From Desulfobacteraceae bacterium (lineage in GTDB: Bacteria; Desulfobacterota; Desulfobacteria; Desulfobacterales; Desulfosarcinaceae): a DNA stretch of 16,236 nt. The DNA lies in assembly GCA_027031325.1 (NCBI GenBank), contig JALVRI010000237.1:1-16236 (forward strand), read 5' to 3'. Shown in pieces: positions 7,067 through 15,055 of the stretch. The translations under genes were made by a program, and so were the position numbers. A model generated the notes under the pieces. The model was given only the letters and a program-made list of their open reading frames with translations. It ran no database searches and was not told where the DNA came from. Position 1 is the stretch's first letter. Each line of letters opens with the position of its first letter.

Positions 7067-8779
7067 ATGGCCGCATCCGAATCCAAGCGACCTTCCAATT
7101 TCATCAGGAACATAATCGAGAACGACCTTGCCCAAAACCGGCACGGCGGCCGGGTGGCCACCCGCTTCCCGCCTGAGCCCAACGGCTACCTGCATATCGG
7201 CCACGCCAAGTCGATTTGTCTCAACTTCGGTTTGGCCCGCGAGTTCAACGGAACCTGCAACCTCCGTTTCGACGACACCAATCCCACCAAGGAAGAATCG
7301 CGCTACGTGGAGGCCATCAAGGAAGATGTGCGCTGGCTGGGATACGATTGGGGCCCCCGTGAATTCTACGCATCTGATTACTTCGATCGGCTCTACGACT
7401 TTGCAGTCGAACTGATCAAGGCCGGCAAGGCCTACGTGGACAATCTCAGCGCGGAGCAGATCCGCCGGTACAGGGGAACCCTTACCGAACCCGGCAAACC
7501 CAGCCCTTACCGCGACCGCAGCGTAGAAGAAAACCTGGAGCTGTTCAGCCAGATGCGGGCCGGGCGTTTCGAAGACGGGGCCTGTGTCTTGAGGGCCAAG
7601 ATCGACATGGCCCACCCGAACCTGCTGATGCGCGATCCCACCCTTTACCGCATCCGCAAGGTAAGCCATCACCGCACCGGCGACAAGTGGTGTATCTATC
7701 CAATGTACGACTTCACCCACTGCCTTTCAGACGCCCTGGAAGGCATCACCCATTCCCTGTGCACCCTGGAATTTGAAAACAACCGCCCGCTCTACGACTG
7801 GGTGCTCGACAACCTCGAGGTTCCCAGCCGCCCGCGCCAGTACGAATTTGCCCGCCTCAACCTGACCTATACCATCCTGAGCAAGCGCAAGCTGATCCAG
7901 CTGGTGGAAGAAGGCCACGTGGAAGGATGGGACGACCCCCGCATGCCGACGATTTCGGGTCTCCGCCGGCGGGGGTACACACCGGAGGCTATCCGCAATT
8001 TTTGCGACCGGATAGGGGTTGCCAAGGCCAACAGCGTGGTGGATGTTTCCCTGCTGGAACACAGTCTGCGCGAGGACCTGAACCGCCGCGCCCCGAGGGT
8101 AATGGCGGTGCTAAATCCCCTCAAGGTGGTCATAACCAACTACCCCGACGATTTGACCGAAGAACTCGAAGCCATAAACAACCCTGAGGATGCTTCCATG
8201 GGAACCCGCATGGTGCCATTTTCAAAGATCATCTACATAGAGCGGGACGACTTCCGGGAAGATCCCCCGCGCAAGTTCTTCCGCCTGGCGCCGGGCCGGG
8301 AAGTCAGGCTGCGTTACGCCTATTATATAACCTGCCGGGAAGTGATTAAGGACGAAAATGGTGACATCGTGGAATTGCGATGTACCTACGACCCCGAGAC
8401 CAGGGGAGGAAGTTCTCCCGACGGCCGCAAGGTGAAGGCCACCTTGCACTGGGTATCGGCCCGCCATGCCTTCGAAGCCCGGGTGCGGCTCTACGACCGT
8501 CTTTTTCTCAAGCCCGATCCGGAATCAGGCGGTGACTTCAGACAATGTCTCAACCCCGAATCTCTGAAAGTCCTGGAAGGCTGTAAAATGGAACCGGGCC
8601 TGGAACAGGCAGACAGCGGCGCGATCTACCAGTTCGAAAGACTGGGATACTTTTGCGTCGACACCAAAGACAGCCGGCCCGGCCGGCCGGTTTTCAACCG
8701 CACGGTAACCTTGAGGGACGCCTGGGCAAAAATAGAAAAAGCCATGGCCGGGCGGTCAAAGTCCCGCAAACAAACCTAG
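7067..8779 (+). CDS. glnS: Glutamine--tRNA ligase (GlnRS)
   Basis: Class I synthetase that charges tRNA-Gln directly with glutamine. The 570-residue protein shows RFPPEPNGYLHIGHAKSI (HIGH at 43-46). The KMSKS-type loop is ILSKRK (LSKR at 271-274), followed by GWDDPRMPTISGLRRRG, which is diagnostic for GlnRS rather than GluRS. A two-barrel anticodon-binding C-terminus follows (from about residue 345). ATG at 7067 has GAGGAG (7055-7060) upstream. The open frame continues back to 6986, but those codons overlap the DUF3783 gene and are not family-like. It follows tRNA-Gln and DUF3783, and a trans-sulfuration enzyme begins 14 bp after it. Direct charging means the organism need not rely on GatCAB for Gln-tRNA, though GatCAB may still exist. 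Confidence 0.97.
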   Translation: MAASESKRPSNFIRNIIENDLAQNRHGGRVATRFPPEPNGYLHIGHAKSICLNFGLAREFNGTCNLRFDDTNPTKEESRYVEAIKEDVRWLGYDWGPREFYASDYFDRLYDFAVELIKAGKAYVDNLSAEQIRRYRGTLTEPGKPSPYRDRSVEENLELFSQMRAGRFEDGACVLRAKIDMAHPNLLMRDPTLYRIRKVSHHRTGDKWCIYPMYDFTHCLSDALEGITHSLCTLEFENNRPLYDWVLDNLEVPSRPRQYEFARLNLTYTILSKRKLIQLVEEGHVEGWDDPRMPTISGLRRRGYTPEAIRNFCDRIGVAKANSVVDVSLLEHSLREDLNRRAPRVMAVLNPLKVVITNYPDDLTEELEAINNPEDASMGTRMVPFSKIIYIERDDFREDPPRKFFRLAPGREVRLRYAYYITCREVIKDENGDIVELRCTYDPETRGGSSPDGRKVKATLHWVSARHAFEARVRLYDRLFLKPDPESGGDFRQCLNPESLKVLEGCKMEPGLEQADSGAIYQFERLGYFCVDTKDSRPGRPVFNRTVTLRDAWAKIEKAMAGRSKSRKQT

Positions 8780-8793
8780 ACCGGCAAAAGTTT

Positions 8794-9957
8794 ATGAAAA
8801 CAGAAAAAATGCGACTTGCGACCAGGCTGATTCACGCCGGTGAACCGGAACAACCCTATGGCGGGGCGGTCAGCATGCCCATCTTCCAATCTTCCACTTT
8901 CCTGGCCTCAGAGGGCACCTCTTACCATGACCTGAAATACATCCGGCTCAACAACACGCCCAACCACCAGGTCCTGCACGCCAAACTGGCGGCCCTCGAA
9001 AACGCCGAGGCAGCCCTGGTTACCGCCAGCGGCATGGCCGCCATAACCACCAGCTTGTTGACCTTGCTCAAACCGGGTGATCACTTCCTGGCTCAGGACT
9101 GCCTTTACGGAGGCACCCTCGATTTTATCAACCAGGACCTGGCAAGCCTGGGGATCACCTGCGATTTCCTGGACTACAAGCGCCCGGAGACCTGGAAAGA
9201 CAAGCTGCGCCCCAACACCCGGGCCATCTATACAGAGACAATCACCAATCCCCTGATGCAGGTCGCAGACCTCGAGCAGGTCATTGTCTTTGCAGGGCAA
9301 TACGGCTTGATCTCCATGATTGACAACACCTTTGCCAGCCCGGTCAACTTCCGTCCGCCTGAAAAAGGCTTCGACCTCTCCTTTCACAGCTGCACCAAGT
9401 ACCTCAACGGCCACAGCGACATAGTCGCCGGGGCCGTGATTGGACGCCGCGAGCTGGTTGAAGCCGTGCGCCGCAAGCTCAATCACCTGGGAGGCAGCCT
9501 GGATCCGCATGCCTGTTTCCTGCTTCAGCGGGGGCTGAAAACCCTGGCCGTGCGCATGGCCCACCACAACCGGGCGGCAATGACCCTGGCGGAATTTCTG
9601 GCCGGCCATCCGGCCATCGAGAAAGTAAACTATCCCGGACTGTCTCAGGACGGTCACCACCTCACGGCATCCAGGCTCCTTGACGGCTATAGCGGAATGC
9701 TGAGTTTTGAAATCAGGGGCGGCCCCCGACAGGCCGTAGCCTTGATCGAGGCCCTCGAACTGCCCTTGTGCGCTCCCAGCCTTGGAGGCGTGGAATCCCT
9801 GATTACCCGCCCGGCCTCAACTTCCCATGCCGGTATGAGCCCGCAGCAAAGAAGGGCGGCCGGAATAAGGGATCAGTTGATCCGGGTCTCGGTGGGACTC
9901 GAAGACCCGTCCGATCTGGTGGCCGATTTTCGCCAGGCCCTGGGAAAAATCTTCTGA
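8794..9957 (+). CDS. PLP-dependent trans-sulfuration enzyme (cystathionine gamma-synthase / methionine gamma-lyase family)
   Basis: Cytosolic fold-type I PLP enzyme of sulfur amino acid metabolism, 387 residues, the usual family length. The PLP Schiff-base lysine is Lys202 in SCTKYLNGHSDIVAGAV. The ring-stacking tyrosine is Tyr105 in LYGGT, and the phosphate-binding Tyr49/Arg51 pair from the neighbouring subunit is in YIRLNNTPN. The C-terminus has SLGGVESLITRPASTSHAGM, typical of the family. Possible activities are cystathionine gamma-synthase, cystathionine gamma-lyase, methionine gamma-lyase or O-acylhomoserine sulfhydrylase; the motifs do not separate them. NNTPN replaces the common SNPT, so specificity may be unusual. 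ATG 8794 is preferred over ATG 8809, but neither has a strong ribosome site. It is 14 bp behind glnS, so co-transcription is likely. Confidence 0.9.
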   Translation: MKTEKMRLATRLIHAGEPEQPYGGAVSMPIFQSSTFLASEGTSYHDLKYIRLNNTPNHQVLHAKLAALENAEAALVTASGMAAITTSLLTLLKPGDHFLAQDCLYGGTLDFINQDLASLGITCDFLDYKRPETWKDKLRPNTRAIYTETITNPLMQVADLEQVIVFAGQYGLISMIDNTFASPVNFRPPEKGFDLSFHSCTKYLNGHSDIVAGAVIGRRELVEAVRRKLNHLGGSLDPHACFLLQRGLKTLAVRMAHHNRAAMTLAEFLAGHPAIEKVNYPGLSQDGHHLTASRLLDGYSGMLSFEIRGGPRQAVALIEALELPLCAPSLGGVESLITRPASTSHAGMSPQQRRAAGIRDQLIRVSVGLEDPSDLVADFRQALGKIF

Positions 9958-10253
9958 ATGGACAATCCGCCCGCAGCTTGGCGAAGATGCGAGGCCGAGG
10001 GCAGGCAGACCTACTTTGGTTCTCCAACTGCCCTCCAACAAAGCAGCTTCGCTAAAATCACAAGCCCCTTGGGGCTTCAAATGCCTGATGATTTATCACC
10101 GCTTGAACTTCACCTTGGCGGTGAAGGCACAGGCGGAAACAAATACATGCCAACTATGTAATAATTCAATGTAATTGCTTATTGTAGACATTTGAAGTGC
10201 ATAATCCGGGCTGAATCAGGCGTCGGAGCTCAACTGTTGCAAAACCTGCCTGT
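9958..10253. other. Non-coding spacer with hairpins
   Basis: There is no credible gene. It contains the palindrome AAGCCCCTTGGGGCTT (10062-10077), which can fold as a 6-bp stem with a CTTG loop. A TTCACC-TTGGC-GGTGAA hairpin lies at 10109-10125. Neither is followed by a T-run on the plus strand, so they are at best weak terminators for the upstream gene. An imperfect inverted pair GCTGAATCAGGC / GCCTGTTCAGC lies near 10210-10258. The segment from about 10150 to 10205 is AT-rich. Confidence 0.5.
10062..10077 (+). terminator. Candidate weak terminator hairpin
   Basis: The 16-bp near-palindrome AAGCCCCTTGGGGCTT is about 105 bp after the trans-sulfuration gene. The stem is GC-rich, but the required U-tract is missing, so it may be only a structural element or Rho-assisted site. 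Confidence 0.3.
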
Positions 10254-10556
10254 TCAGCTCACGGGTCGCCAAGGCAATTTGACAATTCCGCCATGGCAGA
10301 TGGCCTTGAGGGAACCTGCCGCCACAAAGCGATCATAGGTCATCGGAAATGTCTCGAGGCGGGTGTTCTTTTTACCGTAGGTCAAGCGGTACATCTTGCG
10401 GGCGGCATTCGAGATGGTGACCCTGTCGACAATCCGGCCCCGGCGCTTTTGGCGCCGGGCCCCGGCCGTCCCGGCTTGCGGCTTGAAGCGGGCTATGCGC
10501 TCGGACGGCGTAAAGGGCCGGTTGTCGATGTAAATTGTCGGCCCGTCCGGTGGCAT
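10254..10556 (-). CDS. Hypothetical protein with FlgM-like DRVTIS motif
   Basis: A 100-residue, very basic, soluble protein with no recognised domain. The start has GAGG eight bases upstream and codon choice is GC-rich at third positions, like the neighbouring genes. The central part runs from a glycine/arginine-rich linker into IVDRVTISNAARKMYRL. This resembles the short D-x-V-x-(I/L)-S-x-x-A-(R/K) pattern of anti-sigma-28 factor FlgM proteins, but the rest does not match well enough to name it. It stands alone on the minus strand between two plus-strand clusters, about 80 bp downstream of a possible gene remnant in the same direction. It could be a real small gene or a decayed one. Confidence 0.45.
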   Translation of the reverse strand: MPPDGPTIYIDNRPFTPSERIARFKPQAGTAGARRQKRRGRIVDRVTISNAARKMYRLTYGKKNTRLETFPMTYDRFVAAGSLKAICHGGIVKLPWRPVS

Positions 10557-10633
10557 CTGGTAACCTCGATCGATGTTTTGATTGATATCGGATATTCAGG
10601 TTAGCATCATCGACGGGCGGATTCAAGGCCAGA

Positions 10634-10738
10634 TTAGGGCTCCTTCAACCCCAAGCTATACCGCCTGTCTTCCCAGAAAAGCTCTTCTGTCGCACCGTCC
10701 CAATCGGCAATCACAACGGCCGCCGCCCATGCCGGCAA
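10634..10738 (-). pseudogene. Possible gene remnant (34 codons)
   Basis: Minus-strand frame starting at TTG (10738) and ending at TAA (10634). It encodes a peptide with the run AVVIADWDGATEELFWEDRR and mostly G/C third positions, which looks more like protein than noise. There is no ATG and no clear ribosome site. The frame is open only about 8 to 10 codons further upstream before a stop, in the AT-rich tract. It may be the 3' end of a gene truncated by the event that introduced the AT-rich island. The call is weak. Confidence 0.2.
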
Positions 10739-10841
10739 ATAATGTTGACTATAAAATTTGCATGTGATTTAGTTTGTTAAAATATCTTTTCAAAAATTGT
10801 GAGGATTTGATATCTATCCAATATAATATGTATTATTAAAC

Positions 10842-10881
10842 TTGGTGTAAAAGTTTACAACATTATAATTATCAATATATG
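10842..10881 (+). promoter_or_regulatory. Candidate promoter(s) for the ATPase-cas operon
   Basis: Two overlapping options exist. One is TTGGTG (10842-10847), 16 bases, then a perfect TATAAT (10864-10869). The other is TTTACA (10854-10859), 16 bases, then TATATG (10876-10881). A third pair, TTGATA (10807-10812) and TATTAT (10831-10836), lies further up. All fit transcription into the gene starting at 10914. In so AT-rich a tract some boxes are expected by chance. Confidence 0.45.
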
Positions 10882-10913
10882 CTAATACCAACGTAATATA
10901 TCATACCATAACC

Positions 10914-12251
10914 ATGAACAAAAATAACATTATTGAACTCTTGTTTTACCACAAAGAAAAAGCCCTGAAGATGGAAGGGATCTTCAAACGCCGGGAAATC
11001 GGTGATCCCATGACCCTGGCCGGTCAAAAGCAGATCCATGTCCTGACAGGGGTAAGGCGTTGCGGCAAATCGACCCTGATGCGTCTTCTGATCGATTCTT
11101 TGATTCACCAGGGCCGGATCAAGCCCAACAATATCCTTTACCTGAACTTTGAAGACGAACGCCTGGCCGCTTTTGAAAGCGACGATTTTCAAACTCTCCA
11201 CGAGGCTTTCCTGGAAATCGAAAAGCCCGAGGGGAAGCTGTTTTTCTTCCTCGACGAAATTCAAAACATCGCCAATTGGCAAAAATGGCTCGTACGGCTG
11301 CATGAATTCGAGCCGATCAAAATTTTCGTGACCGGCTCCAACGCCACCATGCTGAGTGCTGAAATCGCCACGAGCCTCACCGGGCGCAACCGCATATTAC
11401 GTATTTTCCCGCTTTCTTTCAGGGAATTCCTGGACGCCCGTAAGGTACGCTGTGAAAACTGGGACTTTTTCCGGCCTGAAATGCGGGTTGCGATCACCCG
11501 CCAGTTCAGAAATTACCTTGCCACCGGAGGCTTTCCCGAAGCAGTCAAAACAGGAGACCGTTCCATCGTTCAGGACTATTTCAGGGACATTGTCTATCGC
11601 GACATAGCCGCTCGTTACAGAATAAAGAATATCCTGCAGCTCAAAAAGCTTGCCCTCTACCTGGCATCCAACCCCGGCTGCCTGGCAAGCCTGAAAAAAC
11701 TGCAAACAACCATCGGGGTCCGCACCCATGACACGGTGAAAAAATACCTGGGCTATTTCCAGGAAGCCTACCTTTTTCACCCTGTTTCCATCTTCAGTTA
11801 CTCGGTAAAACAGCAGATCTACAACCCCCAGAAGCTTTACTGCATCGATCACGGAATGGCGGCCGAGGCCGGCTTCAATTTTTCGGCCAACATCGGAAGG
11901 CATCTTGAGAACATGGTCTGCATTGAACTGCTGCGGCGCGGCCACGAGATTTATTACTGGAAGGACCGGCGCGGCCGGGAAGTCGATTTCGTGGTCTGCG
12001 ATAAACGCAAAAAGGTGGTTCAACTGATTCAGGTCTGCCGCCGGATTGAAGCCGTATCAACCCGCAAGCGGGAAATCGCGGCCCTTGTGGCCGCGGCCGG
12101 ACGATTCAACATCCAAAGAGCGACCCTGGTAACCGAAGACACCTTGGGGCAGGAAGAAGTCGACGGCGTCCTGATAGACATGGTGCCGGCCTGGAAATGG
12201 CTGCTGGAAGACAAGGAGGAAAACAGAGGCCATGTTCACCCGCCTGTATGA
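10914..12251 (+). CDS. AAA-family ATPase with DUF4143 C-terminal domain
   Basis: P-loop ATPase of the AAA_14/DUF4143 type, 445 residues, role unknown. Walker A is GVRRCGKST (46-54), Walker B is FFFLDEIQ (110-117), and a sensor-like FVTGSNA (138-144) is followed by the family-typical FPLSFREFL. The C-terminal part has HLENMVCIELLRRGHEI then YYWKDRRGREVDFVV, the pattern of the DUF4143 domain, which has a restriction-nuclease-like look. The expected E-x-K is replaced by LIQVC, so nuclease activity is doubtful. No ribosome site precedes ATG 10914; ATG 10971 is an alternative. Its last 20 bases overlap cas8b, tying it to the cas operon. These ATPases are widespread in bacteria and archaea and are sometimes near defence loci. 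A CRISPR role is inferred from position only. Confidence 0.88.
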   Translation: MNKNNIIELLFYHKEKALKMEGIFKRREIGDPMTLAGQKQIHVLTGVRRCGKSTLMRLLIDSLIHQGRIKPNNILYLNFEDERLAAFESDDFQTLHEAFLEIEKPEGKLFFFLDEIQNIANWQKWLVRLHEFEPIKIFVTGSNATMLSAEIATSLTGRNRILRIFPLSFREFLDARKVRCENWDFFRPEMRVAITRQFRNYLATGGFPEAVKTGDRSIVQDYFRDIVYRDIAARYRIKNILQLKKLALYLASNPGCLASLKKLQTTIGVRTHDTVKKYLGYFQEAYLFHPVSIFSYSVKQQIYNPQKLYCIDHGMAAEAGFNFSANIGRHLENMVCIELLRRGHEIYYWKDRRGREVDFVVCDKRKKVVQLIQVCRRIEAVSTRKREIAALVAAAGRFNIQRATLVTEDTLGQEEVDGVLIDMVPAWKWLLEDKEENRGHVHPPV

Positions 12252-14097
12252 ATTGAGCCGCTTGCTCAGCCTGGATGAACGGAGCCCGTGGGAACTTCTC
12301 AACCACGGCATGCCGCAAAACTATGAGTACGGCTTTGCCATCTGTTTTGACCAATGGGGAAGTTTTGTCGGCATCAAGACAATTTCAAGCAACCGGGGCA
12401 TCGGCGACCGGGGTGTAATCTACCGTCCCGGACCAAGTTCCAACAGCCCGCCCCTTGTCCCCTGCAGCCGTATTTCTGAAAAATTGTACACCAATCTGGA
12501 GTATCTCTTCCGGGTCACGGCGGAGGTGGGCCGGGAAGACGGGCTGCCTGAAGAATGGAAAGCCTGGTTTGGCCGCATCGCCTGGCAGAACAAGGATCTG
12601 CAACGCAAAATCGTGGCCGAACAAATGTCGGCCATGGCAGATACCGGGTTGGGCCAAAAACGCGAGGACGGCCGGATCCGTTACGGCTACTGGTTTCCGG
12701 CCCGGATCGTCGAAACCGGTGATATCCGGCCGGTTTACGAGCTGGAGGCAGCCAAGCAACTGATGGTCAAAAAGACGGTTGCCATCTGGCAAACATATTC
12801 CCAAAAAAGCGTCAACCGTCCGGGTATCTGCTCGGTCTGCGGCCTGGAAAAAAAAGAAGTGTTCGGCAATTTTTCCGAACTCAAGTGCTACATCCTGGAC
12901 AAGCCGGGCCTGATTGCCGGAGGGTTCAACCTTGAAGCTGCCGCCAAGAATTTTCCGGTCTGCCGCGACTGTTGCTTCTGCCTGGCTGCCGCCATCGATT
13001 ACGCCAAGCGCAACCTGACAGCCAGCATGGCCGGGGCATATTACCTGGTCCTGCCTTACAGCACGGCCCCGGAAGACATCAAGCAGCTTATGCTGGACAA
13101 GCTCTCACAGGATCCGCGTTGCCTTTCAATCAACAGCGACAAATGCGATCTGCTGGTCGACTTCGAAGAAAACCTGCTGGAACTGATCCTCGACGAGGAC
13201 CTGGAGGAACAGTTGGCGTTGAGCCTGATATTTTTCAATGAAAAGCAGAAAGAGTGGAAGATAGTCGCCGAAATCCAGCAGGTCCTTCCCGGCCGGATGC
13301 GGCAGATATGGCAGGCGCGCCGAAAAATCGCCCGGGACCCGCTCCTGGCACCGCTTCAAGGCGGCCGGTGGGAAGCAAATATAAGTGCTGCCGTTGTGCG
13401 CACCTTTTCAGGCGGCAAGCTCAAAAGCAAGTCCGCCACCCGGACTTTTTACCACTGGATGGAGGCCATCTTCGGCCACGGCCGTATCGATCGCCGGGTT
13501 TTAATCGTCAATATAGTCAAGGCTCTGCTGGATTGCGCCAAAAGCGCCCCGGAACAGCTGCCTTTGCTGACGGCCCGGGGCTGGGCCTTTTTTATGTTCT
13601 GCGGGCTTGTCAACCTGATGGAGCAGGAGGAATACAGGATCATGACTTTCCAGGATACGGTTTACGGACGCTACATTCAAGATCACCCCGGCTTTTTCAG
13701 CCGCCGGGAAACCGCGGTCGCCTTCTTGACCGGTTGTTACGTCAATGCGGTCTGCGAGTGCCAGCGCAAAATGCGGGGGTTGCAAAACACCTCCCGGGCG
13801 CCCTTTGCCAGGAAATTCCAGGGCCGCCTGCTTTCGGCCAGGCTGCTTCGGCGCCTTTTTCAACAGGGACACCACAAGCTGGCCCAGTACGACTGCCTGG
13901 GCTGGGTCAAAGGGGACCGGCTTGAAGAAGAACTGGCCCGGGCCTGGGTGGAATGCGAAAACAACTGGAACATCGATGACCAAGAGGCGACCTTTGCCTT
14001 CACCATCGGCTTTTGCCTGCGGCATAGCCTGCTGGCGGCAAAAAGCCCGCAAGACAGGGAGGATGAAAATGAGTCAAAGCCTGACCAACCGGCATGA
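12232..14097 (+). CDS. cas8b: Type I-B CRISPR-associated protein Cas8b (TM1802/Csh1 family)
   Basis: Large subunit of the type I-B Cascade complex. It is expected to recognise the PAM and help position target DNA for Cas3. The 621-residue length fits Cas8b. A zinc-ribbon-like set is visible, CSVCG (C200, C203) and CRDCC (C244, C247), typical of TM1802-type large subunits. Large subunits diverge fast, so the assignment rests on this zinc region, length and the following cas7-cas5-cas3. ATG 12232 lies inside the end of the ATPase gene. AAGGAGG (12213-12219) is 12 bases away, rather far, and AGAGG is only two bases away, so translational coupling is likely. The end overlaps cas7 by 29 bases. Confidence 0.88.
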   Translation: MFTRLYELSRLLSLDERSPWELLNHGMPQNYEYGFAICFDQWGSFVGIKTISSNRGIGDRGVIYRPGPSSNSPPLVPCSRISEKLYTNLEYLFRVTAEVGREDGLPEEWKAWFGRIAWQNKDLQRKIVAEQMSAMADTGLGQKREDGRIRYGYWFPARIVETGDIRPVYELEAAKQLMVKKTVAIWQTYSQKSVNRPGICSVCGLEKKEVFGNFSELKCYILDKPGLIAGGFNLEAAAKNFPVCRDCCFCLAAAIDYAKRNLTASMAGAYYLVLPYSTAPEDIKQLMLDKLSQDPRCLSINSDKCDLLVDFEENLLELILDEDLEEQLALSLIFFNEKQKEWKIVAEIQQVLPGRMRQIWQARRKIARDPLLAPLQGGRWEANISAAVVRTFSGGKLKSKSATRTFYHWMEAIFGHGRIDRRVLIVNIVKALLDCAKSAPEQLPLLTARGWAFFMFCGLVNLMEQEEYRIMTFQDTVYGRYIQDHPGFFSRRETAVAFLTGCYVNAVCECQRKMRGLQNTSRAPFARKFQGRLLSARLLRRLFQQGHHKLAQYDCLGWVKGDRLEEELARAWVECENNWNIDDQEATFAFTIGFCLRHSLLAAKSPQDREDENESKPDQPA

Positions 14098-15043
14098 AAT
14101 TATTTTCTTGTACGAAGCCAGGGATTGCAACCCCAACGGCGACCCTTTGGACGAAAACCGTCCCCGGACCGATCCCGAGACCGGGCAGGCCACCGTAACC
14201 GACGTTCGTATCAAGCGCACCATCCGGGATTACCTCCACCAGGCAAAGGGATTGGAAATCCTGATTCGTGACAGCCTGGAACAAGACGGAACACTCAAGG
14301 ACGGCAAGAGCCGCTGCGATGATTTCATTGCCAAATGCAACCTCAATCCCAAAGCCAAGCTGACCGAAATCATCCAGCAGGTCCGGGACCGGATCCTGAC
14401 AGATTGTATCGATGCCCGGCTGTTCGGAGCCACCTTGCCAATAAAGGTCGGCAATAAGCAAAGTTCCATCAAGCTGACCGGGCCGGTACAATTTTCGGCT
14501 TTCAACCGCTCTCTGCACGCTGTCAATCCGGTTTTCATCCAGCAGACCGCCGCCTTTGCCAGCAAGCCTGGAATGACCCAGAAATCCTTTGCCGAACGCT
14601 GGATCCTGCCTTACGCCCTGATCTGCTGCCATGGAGTGGTCAATGAGACCGCCGCCCGATTCAGCGGCCTTGGCCCGGACGACCTGAACCTGCTGCTGGA
14701 AGGCCTCTGGCAGGGCACCAACAGTCTCAACACACACTCCAAGATGGGTCACAGGTCAATGCTCCTGATAAACCTTACTTTCCGGCCCGGTTATCATATC
14801 GGGGGGCTGGCCGAACGGATAAAATTGTCATCCGAGCTGGAGGAAACCAGGATCCGCAAGGCCGGGGACTACACGGTCGATATCACCGGCCTGCTCCAGG
14901 CCATGGCCGCGAGCGGACAACGCCTGGTGGCCGCCGAAGCTGCCTGGGATGAACGGCTGGTGCTGGAGGCCGGTTCGGAAAAAGGATCGCTGCCTGAGCT
15001 TGGGGAAAAGTTCGGCCTCAGGTTCAACCAACTTGACTTTTGA
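14069..15043 (+). CDS. cas7: Type I-B CRISPR-associated protein Cas7 (Csh2 family)
   Basis: Backbone subunit of the I-B Cascade, a RAMP-fold protein that polymerises along the crRNA. The 324-residue protein begins with a strand followed by EARDCNPNGDP (NPNGDP at 21-26) and DVRIKRTIRDYL (45-56), hallmarks of the Csh2/Cas7 group. RLFGATLPI and LTGPVQFSAFNRSLH in the middle, followed by a conserved-looking GMTQKSFAERWILPYAL region, also fit. ATG 14069 is chosen because AGGGAGG (14056-14062) is six bases upstream; ATG 14063 directly abuts it. It overlaps cas8b by 29 bases, and its TGA runs straight into the cas5 frame (TGAATG). Confidence 0.95.
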   Translation: MSQSLTNRHEIIFLYEARDCNPNGDPLDENRPRTDPETGQATVTDVRIKRTIRDYLHQAKGLEILIRDSLEQDGTLKDGKSRCDDFIAKCNLNPKAKLTEIIQQVRDRILTDCIDARLFGATLPIKVGNKQSSIKLTGPVQFSAFNRSLHAVNPVFIQQTAAFASKPGMTQKSFAERWILPYALICCHGVVNETAARFSGLGPDDLNLLLEGLWQGTNSLNTHSKMGHRSMLLINLTFRPGYHIGGLAERIKLSSELEETRIRKAGDYTVDITGLLQAMAASGQRLVAAEAAWDERLVLEAGSEKGSLPELGEKFGLRFNQLDF

Positions 15044-15055
15044 ATGGAAAAGGCC

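Larger units (their letters stand above)
10557..10913. other. Spacer and AT-rich leader before the ATPase-cas operon
   Basis: The left half (to about 10738) is GC-rich and may include a gene remnant on the minus strand. The right half (about 10740-10913) is strikingly AT-rich compared with everything around it and contains several promoter-like boxes for the plus-strand operon. No repeat units of a CRISPR array are present. Confidence 0.55.

Noticed and set aside
6860..7720. 286-codon minus-strand ORF opposite glnS
   Set aside because: Antisense shadow; glnS on the plus strand is unambiguous.
10062..10125. Adjacent hairpins considered as CRISPR repeat remnants
   Set aside because: The hairpins differ from each other, there is no periodic repeat-spacer pattern, and they lie far from the cas genes' expected array position.
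10234..10245. CTGTTGCAAAAC, matching the terminal motif of the MITE-like repeat
   Set aside because: Only 12 bases match. A chance match of this length somewhere in 16 kb is quite likely, and no further similarity to the element follows.
13254..13925. 223-codon plus-strand ORF inside cas8b
   Set aside because: It is an alternate frame within cas8b, rich in Pro/Gly/Arg as expected from frame-shifted GC-rich coding sequence.
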